Assembly (NCBI GenBank): GCA_948146395.1
Contig: OX411543.1
Span: 73,929,558-73,993,557, forward strand
Direction: 5' to 3'
DNA: 64,000 nucleotides
DNA from: Fragum whitleyi
Lineage: Eukaryota; Mollusca; Bivalvia; Cardiida; Cardiidae
Position 1 is the stretch's first letter; each line of letters begins with the position of its first letter. Shown here piece after piece: positions 54,394-64,000 of the stretch. The translations under genes were made by a program, and so were the position numbers. The notes beneath the pieces are model-generated. The model had not been told where the DNA came from, made no database searches, and saw only the letters and a list, made by a program, of their open reading frames with translations.

Positions 54394-54899
54394 GTATTTA
54401 TCTCGATAAAACCAGTTCCAGATGCTCATTCTAGTATTTAAAAAGAAATTTCTTGGTATCAAATCAATATCTAAGGCTCTGGATCTCAGTAAAATTTTAA
54501 AAACTCGTATATTTTTGTGTCCTTCAAATTTTTTGGTGACCCCTTCACATGTTCCTAAGAATTCAAGATCGGAAACTGGTTGGATTGAACAATATGAAAT
54601 AAAAAAAAAAATTATAGAAATAAAAATATGGCAGAACTCTGCCGAGTCTCCTAGCAAAAGTTTTGGACATCTTCTTCCACAGGGAGCAGACACATGATAC
54701 TTTAGCCTTCTATATTTATTTAAGAAAAAGTATACATATAGACAAGGGATTGGAATCAGCACTTTCTTACCCCTGCTTCATTTGAGCGTTGATTTCTTGT
54801 TCATTTATGCAATTATACCTAAAGTTAAATGCTCTGGAACGAGCCAATGCATTATCCTATATGATGTACAGAGGCTTTTAATAATGAAATATAGGTTTA

Positions 54900-56143
54900 C
54901 AGTCAAAACGGCCCATAGTCAAAACAGCCCGTAATTTGGTCAAAACGGCCCAAATCAGTTTTGACAATCGGTCAAAACAGCCCAAACATTTAATTTGCTT
55001 TATATCTCTCAATCTCTGCCGATGTAAAATAAATGTTTATTATAGATTGAAAAAATAGTTTGCGTGGCATTAAATAGGCAGAACTGATTAAACAACTTTA
55101 TTTATGAAAAGCCGCTTTGGATTAGGTGGGAAAGTATAGTCCCATGTGAGCACACTTTTAAAGCCCCGAATTCAACCCCGAAAATAACCCCGAAAATAAC
55201 CTTTAAAAACGATTTGAATGTATAGTATATACATCAACACGATTAAACCTAAAAATGACCCTTCCACATGCCAAAAAGTGCAATTTTCCCCAAATCAGGA
55301 AAAATTCACAACTTACAAAGCCGATGATTTTTCTTGTAGAAAATTGATACTATGATATTACAAATAAGACATGATATGTCGTAGTTCAGTTTAAGTTAAA
55401 AGGACCGAGGGAGAAACAAACCTTTATTCTGGCACTAAAATATACACGGAACTTAAGGTCTACCCAAAACAATAAAAATAAAGTACATCCCAATTTTTCA
55501 GAAATTACACATTTTCCCTAATATGCCCTGTTTCCGATCCGTATTCATAATCCACATAAAATTAAAAATTCACTGTTAACGATAGAGGTTCATGATGAAG
55601 AATTGGCAAACTTCACAAGAAAAAAGTTTGTAAGATTTTGAAGTTTACCAACATTTGATTTCTCTTTATCATCAAAACAATTTTATATGAATCTTTTCAA
55701 CGGGACGTCTAGACGTCTTTTCTGCGATAGTTATGAACAATAAGATTAGTTATGATTATTATAAATTGTAACACAATAAAAAAAAACTCTACACGTAAGT
55801 AGAACGTTGCCAATAAGTTACAACAGTCGAAAAAAATCGATTTTCAAGAACCCCTTTCTTTCAGTATTCGATAATTTATATTGAAATCTGAAGAAGGAAG
55901 AAGTGCTAAGTAGGACGAAACTAGCATTGGCGCAATCGTTGGTGATTAATTTTATACGTTATAATAAGAAAACAAGTTTGCCATATAATTTCAAAGAGTA
56001 ATTTGAGAGAAAATTTCTATTTGGGCCGTTTTGACCGACTGTAAAATATGCTTTGGGCCGTTTTGACCAAATTACGGGCCGTTTTGACCGAAATACGGGC
56101 CGTTTTGACTCTGGGCCGTTTTGACTTTGGGCCGTTTTGACTT
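54900..56143. mobile_element. Foldback-like element with GGTCAAAACGGCCC terminal arrays
   Basis: The left end carries several direct copies of GTCAAAACGGCCC/GTCAAAACAGCCC (54902-54982). The right end (56021-56142) carries at least six copies of the reverse complement GGGCCGTTTTGAC, with the longer shared block GGTCAAAACGGCCC and ATTACGGGCCGTTTTGACC. The 1-kb interior is AT-rich and has no recognisable frame. Inverted terminal arrays of short tandem repeats are characteristic of foldback elements (family knowledge). Confidence 0.75.
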
Positions 56144-56206
56144 GCACCCGAAATATATATGTCTAGGCGTTTTAAAAGTTAAAATATAAAATTGTTGCTG
56201 AAATTG

Positions 56207-56607
56207 GTAAGTCGGACACAGGTTCATAACACTCATGTCACCCCTAAAATGCCTTTCAGGGTCTAAGCTGGCGTATATCAACACTAAAGATCTTTAAAAC
56301 ATACCATTGGAAATCATGTTAGAAACGAATACAATATGTCTGCAACGTGGAATATTTTCCACAATTTCAAATTTCCGTCAATCTAACGCCATTGGTTACT
56401 ATGTGACAGAGATCAACCTTATGTCATTGAAATTGCAGCAAACATTCAATGGTGCAGCTGTATAGTGGCTGATTTTGATTTGGATTTTTTATTCTAAATT
56501 TTATAGAAAATCAAAAATGATCAATCTAGAGAGTGTCATACGCCTAAAATGTCCCTGTATTGCATTTTAGGGATGATGAGTGTTATGAATTTGTGTCTGA
56601 CTATCCG
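56207..56607. mobile_element. MITE with GACACA...TTCATAACACTCAT inverted ends
   Basis: GTCGGACACAGGTTCATAAC and ACTCATGTCACCCCTAAAAT on the left; ATTTTAGGGATGATGAGTGT and TATGAATTTGTGTCTGACTA on the right. Arms are about 55-65 bp. Confidence 0.7.
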
Positions 56608-56808
56608 CTGGCATAATGTTTGTCGCTTTATACGCAAAAAGCTGATTACTTTGTGGTCAAAAGCATATTCACAATGTACAAAATAATGACTTGGCTTGTT
56701 CTCGAGCATTTTTACTTTCGAACTTTGTCTTAAAATGTGCGAGAAATCAAGTCGCTCCTTTCTCAGAACTAAAACACTAAATAAAGTAGTAAGATCCCCA
56801 GCATTATT

Positions 56809-57032
56809 ACAGACTTCACGAAATACCACCGGTCCCACTGACATGTCTGGTAAAAACCATGCCGGTCTGGTAAGTTTCACATGAATACAGGACCGACTGA
56901 CTGGTAAAATCTAGCCACATACAAAATGTGTCCCATCATTATGTCTGAAGGAATTTATTTCGGTCTGGTAAAAATCTAAATTTAATCAGACCCACTGTCC
57001 CGTAAAAAAAATGGTCATTTCGTGAAGTCTGT
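56809..57032. mobile_element. Small MITE with ACAGACTTCACGAAAT ends
   Basis: ACAGACTTCACGAAATACCA and TGGTCATTTCGTGAAGTCTGT are inverted ends; inside, CTGGTAAAAACC-like words are repeated three times. ATTA-like sequence flanks both sides. Confidence 0.75.
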
Positions 57033-57440
57033 TATTACTTACCAAATTAGCAACAATGTCATCTCCACCCCCAATAGTACAGTGATATACATGTATTGCG
57101 ATTAATTTCTGACAATACAGGGAAAATGGCTAACAATTTGATCTTGGGGGCCCAGATTTCAAAAATTAAATATTTTACATTAAAGGTAGAGACATTTTCC
57201 CAAAAAATCTAGGGGCCCAGCCCCAAAACTAGGGGCTGGGTCCCTCTTAGTCTTTTTCCTTGCAATACTGATAGTACAACAATATAAATACTGCAATAGT
57301 AAAACAATTATGATAGTGGTTTTCCAAGCCGATAGTCAGCCCTAGTTCATTCGAACCTCCATAACTCTCGCTAGATCCACCACTGGTTAGGGAAGACTGT
57401 TCCTACAACTGAGTGTGCAGCAGACTCACTGATCAGATAT

Positions 57441-57680
57441 GAGCCTATGCGCAACATTCCCAACAATTTCATGTGTGTGTGATTGGCATACATTTCACAG
57501 CCTAGACAATCAGGCCATGCAATAAGAATGTTTCGCTGACTGCTGAAGAGGGTTTCACACTTTATCTATCTACATAATGCATTCTGAAGACTCTGGCCAG
57601 ACTGTGCGGCTGCACTGGCTGGCCAGAGTCTTTGCTTTGTGCACATGTGAAATTGTTAGAAATGTCATCCACATGCTCAT
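57441..57680. mobile_element. MITE family P, copy 2
   Basis: GAGCCTATGCGCAACATTCC, CAACAATTTCATGTG at the left and CACATGTGAAATTGTTAG, AAATGTCATCCACATGCTC at the right; the middle TCTGAAGACTCTGGCCAGAC matches the AAGACTCTGATCAGACTG of copy 1. Confidence 0.75.
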
Positions 57681-59955
57681 ATGTAATTTTCCATACGAAA
57701 AATTGCATATGTACGATAGCATATTATCAACCTCCCCAGAAGTCCATAAGTTTTTAAGGGATACAGGACAAAACCCAGTTCTTATATGTGCATGATATTA
57801 CAGACTGCACACATGTAGACTGATCTGTATATATACTTCCTAAGACTTACTACACAAATCGGTTGATTTTGTAAATCCTGAAAGGTTGTTGTGGATGTAC
57901 TAATGAGTGTCATACCCGGAATCCATATCAAGGTGCTCCAGCTTTCTGCAACATGACTGAATTTTTTTTTTCAAATTAGTGGAACCCCTGTCAAACAAAC
58001 GTAAACCTGACCTGTCCTGGATGAGCATTTAAATGGATAAAATGTTTTCTACAGCCTTTTACAATTTATCCCATTCTAAAACCTGTCATCATGTATTAAT
58101 TTATTGAAATAGAATTTTGATTAAAACAAAACACAGACTAGGTCCTATTTGTGTTTATTTATATTTCAGATAAATGGAGCAAGAAACATCCATCAGTCTC
58201 ACCCTAAGAAGGTACTTATTCTGCCATGTCTACTTGTGGTCTGTTAAATGTGTAATTTTTGTGTTGGTTTATTTTCAATTATTTGATAAACCAATTGCTG
58301 CTCATGATCAAAAGAGCTGTCCTATTTTTTTTTGTGACAAAGGTCACAGGAAAAAATATTTCTAGAACTGGGACAAAGGGCTGTTGGGGATTGGAGGTAT
58401 AAGCCCACTTTGCAACAAATCTAGTTATAGTACAGAAATGAAATTAAGCAATATACTTCAACCTGCATGTTTAATCATTCCTTGATATTTATGAAAATGA
58501 AAGTCTCGTTAATGAAACCTAATTGACTATTTATGTCAATCATCCGATGTAACTTTTGACCTGACTTTTCAGAACATTCAAAAGTAAGTGTTGTATTTCA
58601 GTGGCCATTTGAAATTGAAATTTCACCAGCTGAACTTCTGTGTGTCGTGGACTTTGTAGCTGTCTTTTTATCTTAATTTATTTTTTTCTTATCTGAAAAT
58701 GAAAATTTTGGATGCTTGTCTGTCAAAGACAACTGTTTCATTAAATCTGATTTATATTTACCACAAGCAGGCTGATGATCAGGTAAAGTACATAAAATAC
58801 ATACATGTTTGGTAAAAATTGTCTTTATTTTCATTTCTTTTTAGCTACACATAGTTATCACTTTAACAAGTTGGTGTATGTGCATGACGGTGTTACAGCG
58901 TTGATCTGTCTGTCCAAGGTTTTCCTGAGAATAACTCCTACATTTGTGTCATATGGGTTTTTTCTGACTAGGTCAAGCGTTCACTCAAGGTCAAGGTCTA
59001 TTATATTTGTTTGAAGCATAACATATATGGTTATGGGTGGATTTCAAAATTTTTTGGCAAAGGTGTCAAGAAAGAAGTTTACTTTAGATTGGTTATGACT
59101 GTAGGTCAAGGTCACATTTCAAGGTCAATGTTCGTGGGCTGGACATCTGTTGTCCCTCCACAACCTTTCTAGTTTTGTTGTGCTCTCAGTCTCTGTGTCT
59201 TCCTTGACAAGTTTATGAATGCTTCTATACTTATTATAATGATTATGCTTCTATTGTATTTTGATGATGCATCAAAATTCTGAACTTCTATATTAAATAT
59301 GCATAACTCAAGTCCTTGCCGTTGTGACAGTTTGACTTAAGACAAGATTCAATTGTAAAGAGGATTTTTTTCAAACTTAGAGACTAGACACTTAAATATG
59401 TTTATAAGGAAGCTTTTTTAGTCAGTCAAAAATGAATTTGAAAAAAAAATTAGTGTTGTTCATTGTGTTACATTTCCTTCTTTTTACTTAATATACAGTA
59501 CACAGTTTTGCATGTCTTGTTTGGATGTTGTATATCGTGAATCATATTTATACATTCATAAATCTTCCCAAAATTACTTGAACTAACTGCTTTTTGATGA
59601 AAAAACAATTAACCGCAAATTTGAATTGAAAAAGTAAAAAGATAAAAATTGTATAGAAATCTTTATACTCCCAAAGGATTCATGTTTGACTCTTATTCCA
59701 GGGTTTTACCCCAAAAAGGTTTGAAAAATTGACCTTCATTTGACCCTTAGAAATTTCAGCAAAAGGGGTCATGTTAACCCCTTTGAGAAGGGGGGGGTCA
59801 TATTGACCCCCTTGAGAGAAATTTCAAAGGGTCAAAACTTGATTATAGAATTTAGACATTATATCTGCCATTTTTTGCCATATATGCCTTTATTTATGAC
59901 ATGGCTTCCAGTCTATCTGTAGGTTTGACTACATGTTTATTTCAATTATTACTAG
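57681..59955 (+). other. Upstream of the first certain IDH3B-type exon; no exon seen
   Basis: Includes a repeat at about 58860-59180 with GTCAAGGTCA words and CTGGACATCTGTTGTCCC, and an imperfect palindrome near 59740-59840 (CCTTAGAAATTTCAGCAAAA against TTGAGAGAAATTTCAAAGGG). Any missing presequence exon could lie here. Confidence 0.5.
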
Positions 59956-60104
59956 GTTGTTGCAGAACCTGTCTCAAAGCCAGCGGGGAAACATGTGGTA
60001 ACTCTGGTACCCGGGGATGGTGTGGGACCAGAGATGATGGCCAGCGTACAGGAAGTGTTTAAAACTGCCGGAGTTCCCATAGAATTTGAAGAATACTTTG
60101 TCAG
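59956..60104 (+). CDS. IDH3B: IDH3B-type exon A
   Basis: Acceptor ATTATTACTAG, donor GTCAG/GTAATG. Encodes [40 protein letters not shown] and PIEFEEYFV plus two bases; 149 nt. Confidence 0.9.
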
Positions 60105-62085
60105 GTAATGACATGTCTTTTCAATGGTTTGAAATTCAAGACTTTCTTTCTCCCCTGGTCTTAGGCAACCCTTATCAAACTTTGAAAAATCACTTTGATT
60201 GTAAAAAAAATTATGCATATTATGGGCTGAATTCATTTTCATATTTTAGCATTTGAATTTTTAAGGGTTTTAAAATCTTACTTGCTTTATAAAAATGGTT
60301 GCTTAATAGAGAATCAGATGCTGTTTCAAGTAATGCCAATGTGTGGATTGTGACTGTATCTTTTGTTTTATTATTGATATATCAATGGACTTTATGAATA
60401 AATGAAAGTTTATGTTGGTCCCAGTAGCTCAATTGTTAGAGAACATGACTTCAAGTAACCTGAAGTTTAATATCATGGGTTCGATCTTCTAGGCTGACAT
60501 ACTAGCAGACTAATTGCCTTTTGGATTAGAGGTTTAACAAAGTCCCAGTGTGTTGATGCTTTGCCATGGCAGTTCTCTGCTGTAGATTTGTCTTGTATCC
60601 ATGCACTTTCCCCGTAATAACTATGGCAGTTTATTGGGGCCTTAGCTCATTTGGGCATATTCATTGATATGGACTATAAATAAATTTAAATACAAACAAG
60701 AAGCTTTATCTTTCAGTGAGGTTCATAAGTCACAGAGTGCTAATTATGATACAGTGTTGGACTCGTTTAGACGGACTGGGGTTGGTCTGAAGGGCATTAT
60801 AACAACGCCAGGGACATTTAAAGGGAATGAACTTCAAACCCTCAATATGAAATTCAGGTAATGTGATGTGTAAGAAGATTTGAATAGTGAGAGTTAGTGT
60901 TGAGCAATCCGTTTCAAATCACAATCGATAATCAGTTTTTAGTTGGAAGGGTAAGTCAACTAATGATCAATTGTACAATCGTTTTCTTAGAAATAAATAC
61001 AGCACTCCCACTATCATCCTTTGAAGAACAGAATGTGAAAGTTTAGTTAAAACTCATGACCTAAAGACTATTTCTGCAGAATTTTCTACTAACTTCATGG
61101 CTCAGTATGAAACAGTTGTCACTGCCTTTAAACATAAAGGTAGTTACAACTGTTTCACACTGAGCCATCAAACTGATGTTGGTTTCGAAAACAATATAAA
61201 ATGGCTTCTATTTATGTGTTAGGAACTGATTAATTGATTATGAAATTTCTTAGTCGATTATCACAATCAGAAGCCCAAACCAACTGATTATTGATTATAA
61301 CTGTGGGTTATAATCGATTAATCTGCCTATCACTACTCCACAGCTTATGGAGTTTAGCCTTATAGCCACAGTATGCGTTTAGAATGAAAAAAATCACTCT
61401 ATCGTGTTTGTATATATTTTTTCTTGATTTAGTCTTATGAAAGATGAATTACATAAAAATAAAAGTCAATCGACAAACGGCGGCTTTTTCGTGAAACGCA
61501 TGATCTGCTGTATAAACTAAAATATGTTAATGAGATTTTGGTCACATGAATTACTTCCACTTGCAGTAGCGGTAAAGGAATGGTATTCAAATTGTTGTCC
61601 GAAATGTTGCGGGTCACAAATATTCATCAAGTCAGGCCTACATTTAGAACATCGCGTTACTATCATTTACAATACAGAATATTGGAATGACAAATTTAAG
61701 CTTTTCTTTGAGAATAAAAGTCTTAAAAGTTTTTGTGTACATAGTCGTCTAAGATCATCATCTCGTTTGCTGCTCAAGCAGCAGCAATATAACTGAAAGA
61801 CTGTTGAAAGTGGCGTAAAACTCGATTCAAACAAACAAATTCTCCAACAATATCAACAGAAAAAGTTTTTAACATATGCTTAATCATTGCTCTAGTTTTC
61901 AGACACTTATTGCTCACTCATATATTTACCATTTCACTTTTCACAATTTCAGATCTGATTTAGACTTGTATGCCAATGTTGTTCTAGTAAAAAGTTTACC
62001 TGGGTTCCACACAAGACACAATAATCTAGACTTTGTTATTATACGAGAACAGACAGAAGGGGAATACAGTGCCTTGGAACATGAG
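59956..62085 (+). CDS. IDH3B: Mitochondrial NAD-isocitrate dehydrogenase, beta-type subunit (partial gene)
   Basis: Three consecutive internal exons (59956-60104, 60717-60857, 61953-62085) join in phase. IDH3 oxidatively decarboxylates isocitrate to 2-oxoglutarate in the matrix; the alpha subunit is catalytic and beta/gamma are structural or regulatory (established). Visible hallmarks are [14 protein letters not shown] of the isopropylmalate/isocitrate dehydrogenase fold, [43 protein letters not shown] and LEHE. TRHNNLD with [10 protein letters not shown] agrees with human IDH3B better than with IDH3G (TRHKDID, VRENTEGEYS) from memory. The N-terminal presequence exon is uncertain (candidate at 54328). 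After LEHE the gene must continue beyond 64000; no further exon is recognised in the last 1.9 kb. Confidence 0.88.
60418..60535 (+). mobile_element. tRNA-like SINE in IDH3B-type intron
   Basis: GTCCCAGTAGCTCAATTGTT with AGAGAACATGACTTC (A-box-like) and ATGGGTTCGATCTTC (B-box-like), about 60 bp apart. The downstream body is diverged. Degenerate, so not a functional tRNA. Confidence 0.6.
60717..60857 (+). CDS. IDH3B: IDH3B-type exon B
   Basis: Acceptor TTTATCTTTCAG, donor TTCAG/GTAATG, 141 nt. Completes a serine codon and encodes [40 protein letters not shown] and QTLNMKF. Confidence 0.9.
60858..61952 (+). other. IDH3B-type intron, repeats only
   Basis: Contains a hairpin at 61107-61170 (same as 23116-23175), GATTATAACT/AGTTATAATC-like AT palindromes near 61250-61320, and a SINE 3' end at about 61785-61840 (AATATAACTGAAAGACTGTT, CAAACAAACAAAT). 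Confidence 0.6.
61953..62085 (+). CDS. IDH3B: IDH3B-type exon C
   Basis: Acceptor CACAATTTCAG, donor CATGAG/GTGAGA, 133 nt. Encodes [20 protein letters not shown] and [20 protein letters not shown] then LEHE, the most conserved part seen. Confidence 0.93.
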
Positions 62086-62274
62086 GTGAGAGATTTGGTT
62101 ATCACCGAACATTGATTACAGGCACCTGTAGGTCACAGGTACTCTTGTTTCTTCAAAACAATGTTTTCTCAAAATCTAGATACATTTTTTGCAAATAATG
62201 CCCCTTTTCTGAATAAGATTTTTAATCCACTATGTATCACCACCTAACAGCGGAGTGTAGGCACTTTGTTCTTG

Positions 62275-62805
62275 TTATACCCCCCACCCACCTAAGAAGT
62301 AGAGGGGGGTATTTTGGTTTCACCATGTCTGTCTGTCTGTCCATCCGTCCGTCCATCTGTCCATCCGTCCGTCCATAGACCTTTACCTTTCTGGACTCTA
62401 ACTCAAGAACCAAGTGACCTACAATCATGAAACTTTATACAAATGTTCCTTATGACCCAAGGAAGTGCCCTATTGTTTTTGGGTCACAGAGGTCAAAGGT
62501 CAAGGTCACAGTCAGCCTTTGTTCAATTTTCGTTTCTGGACTCTAACTCAAGAACCAAGCAACCTAGAATCATGAAACCTTATGCAAATGTTGCTTATGA
62601 CCTATTGTTTTTGGGTCACATAGGTCAAGGTCACAGTCAATTTTTGTTCAATTTTCTAACTCAAGAATGAATCGACCTAGAATCATGAAACTTCAAGCAA
62701 ATGCTGCATATGACCTCAATATTTGTTACAAACACTTCCTGCACAAATAGCACTTGCATTCTGATAAAGTGCTTGTGGGGGTCCGCTCTGCGACAGTTCT
62801 AGTTT
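62275..62805 (+). mobile_element. Repeat with ACCCCCCACC head, GTCTGTCC block and GGTCAAGGTCACAG units
   Basis: Begins TATACCCCCCACCCACC with an AGAGGGGGGTATT hairpin partner, then TCTGTCTGTCTGTCCATCCG, then two or three imperfect units of about 140 bp (TCTGGACTCTAACTCAAGAA, ATCATGAAACTTTATACAAA, GGGTCACAGAGGTCAAAGGT), ending GGGGGTCCGCTCTGCGACAG. Lies in an IDH3B-type intron. Confidence 0.7.
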
Positions 62806-62929
62806 TCTTTTAAAACAATGTTTTTCTCAAAATCAAGCAATTCTGTTATATGTGGGCCAATTGTTGGAAATCTTGCAAGATTCATTATATAATTTGGACT
62901 AGTATCTTATCACACTACTGCAAGAATAA

Positions 62930-63640
62930 CCATGAATCAGCCATGAAAAATTCATGGCTTGAGCCATTAACCTCACCCATTAAAAGCGACATTGTGCTGG
63001 GCATTAATAAACCATCAAGATGCTATGAATTTAACATTACATTATTTTAATGGGAGAGTTATGGCCATTAAAGAAATCATTTATGGCCATAAATGGAGAA
63101 AGAACACCATTAGATTTTCAGGAGTAATTACTGGGGAAATAATGACCATTACAAAAATGAATTATTGATGGGCATTGATTTTTTAATGGTAGCCATTATT
63201 AATATTAATGGTAGCCATGAATTTGTATAATTGCTAAATTCATGGCCCATTAATATTTTTCATGGCACATTTTAATGGGCAGTGGCCATTAAAAGCGACA
63301 TTGTGCTGGGCATGAATTTAGATTAATGGGCAAGATTTTTATTTTCACTGCTATTCCATGCCCATTATCCATAAATTCTGAAATAAATGTAATGGGCATT
63401 AAAAATAAAATGACAAATTAATGGTCAAAATATCTGCGAAGTGATGGCCATGAAAAGGTTCTTAACTTTTTTTAATAGACAAATTATGACCATTAAAGTT
63501 TACCCATTAAATGTTGTAAATGGGCATTAATTTTCTAATGGCCAAACAATGGGGAGAAAATACCAGTCATGGACCAAAAATGATGGCCATGGAAAATTTT
63601 TATGCCTATTATTTTAATGCCCATCAATACAAATCATGCC
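62930..63640. repeat. Tract dense in ATGGCCATTAA / TTAATGGGCAT words
   Basis: Dozens of copies of GGCCAT, GCCCATTA, TAATGGGCAT and AATGGCCAT in both orientations within 700 bp, making many nested short palindromes. A longer word, CCATTAAAAGCGACATTGTG followed by CTGGGCAT, occurs at about 62978 and again at about 63290. No coding frame. Nature unknown: a decayed compound satellite or foldback element is possible. Confidence 0.65.
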
Positions 63641-64000
63641 CATTATTGTTTCCCCTTCAATGTTGGTAATCTTTAATTTCCTAGGGTTGAAAAATCATAA
63701 ATATGAAATCTACAAACATTAAACAACTTGACAGATCTTATTCATACAATTCTTCTATAAAATTGATGCAATAATGTTCAATTGGGGTTTGAGTATATTT
63801 GCAAAAATGATTTATTGCTAAAATCTTTAAAAAAAATAAAATCTTATTTTCTTCAATTTTTGCAAATTCGAAGGCTTCATTTAAAATTTGTCTCAAATTT
63901 TGTTAATCAATTGTTTTAAATCCAACAGTACAAGATTCTTTTTAAAATAATCAAATTTCAGCTTTTTACATACCTTCTGCTTGCTATTCTTCCCAATGTA
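63641..64000. other. AT-rich intron tail, nothing recognised
   Basis: No exon signal seen. The sequence to the window edge is T- and A-rich. Confidence 0.5.

Noticed and set aside
54379..54762. 127-residue minus-strand frame overlapping the possible first IDH3B-type exon
   Set aside because: No recognisable domain, low-complexity Phe/Ile runs from T-rich DNA, and a stronger plus-strand interpretation exists.

Overview
This window is eukaryotic nuclear DNA: AT-rich and gene-sparse, with short exons, GT/AG introns of hundreds to thousands of bases, and very dense short mobile elements. The proteins look metazoan. The repeats are of the kinds I associate with bivalve molluscs: elements with terminal motifs such as AGCTCACCTGAGCACGAAGT and ACAAGAGCTGTC, many hairpin MITEs, and tRNA-headed SINEs ending in AAACAAACAAAT. 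I infer a bivalve, possibly a heterodont clam; the species cannot be read from the sequence.

Layout. 1-5990: gene-free, MITE-rich DNA. 5995-7017 (-): a single-exon orphan rhodopsin-like GPCR. 7540-10330: a decayed LINE with reverse-transcriptase and RNase H remnants. 11760-13009: a 1.25-kb pogo/Tigger-like element flanked by TA. 15234-18702 (+): DR1 (NC2-beta), complete in three coding exons. 22001-27218 (-): a four-exon AhpD-like/peroxidase-related gene with an intact E-x11-C-x2-C-x3-H motif. 27219-32264: repeats. 32265-33635 (-): a candidate small cysteine-rich protein of two good exons and a doubtful first exon. 33636-37948: repeats and one unexplained CG-richer ORF. 37949-50964 (-): MED30, complete in five coding exons, with introns packed with repeats. 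54313-54393: a CRE and a possible first coding exon. 59956 to beyond 62085 (+): internal exons of mitochondrial NAD-isocitrate dehydrogenase, closest to the beta subunit; the gene continues past the right edge.

The genes are unrelated housekeeping functions (TBP repression, Mediator, TCA cycle, thiol peroxidase chemistry) plus a receptor and a putative cysteine-rich product; no operon-like logic is expected or seen. DR1 and the AhpD-like gene converge; MED30 and IDH3B are divergent across about 3.4 kb.

The most unusual non-coding structures are a pair of about 1.7-kb elements in opposite orientation 20 kb apart (23.6 and 45.0 kb), a foldback-like element built from repeated GGTCAAAACGGCCC blocks (54.9-56.1 kb), a 700-bp tract saturated with AATGGCC/GGCCATT words (62.9-63.6 kb), and MITE insertions lying 11-22 bp from MED30 splice sites. 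All exon models come from reading splice signals, phase and remembered family similarity; no database or transcript evidence was used.
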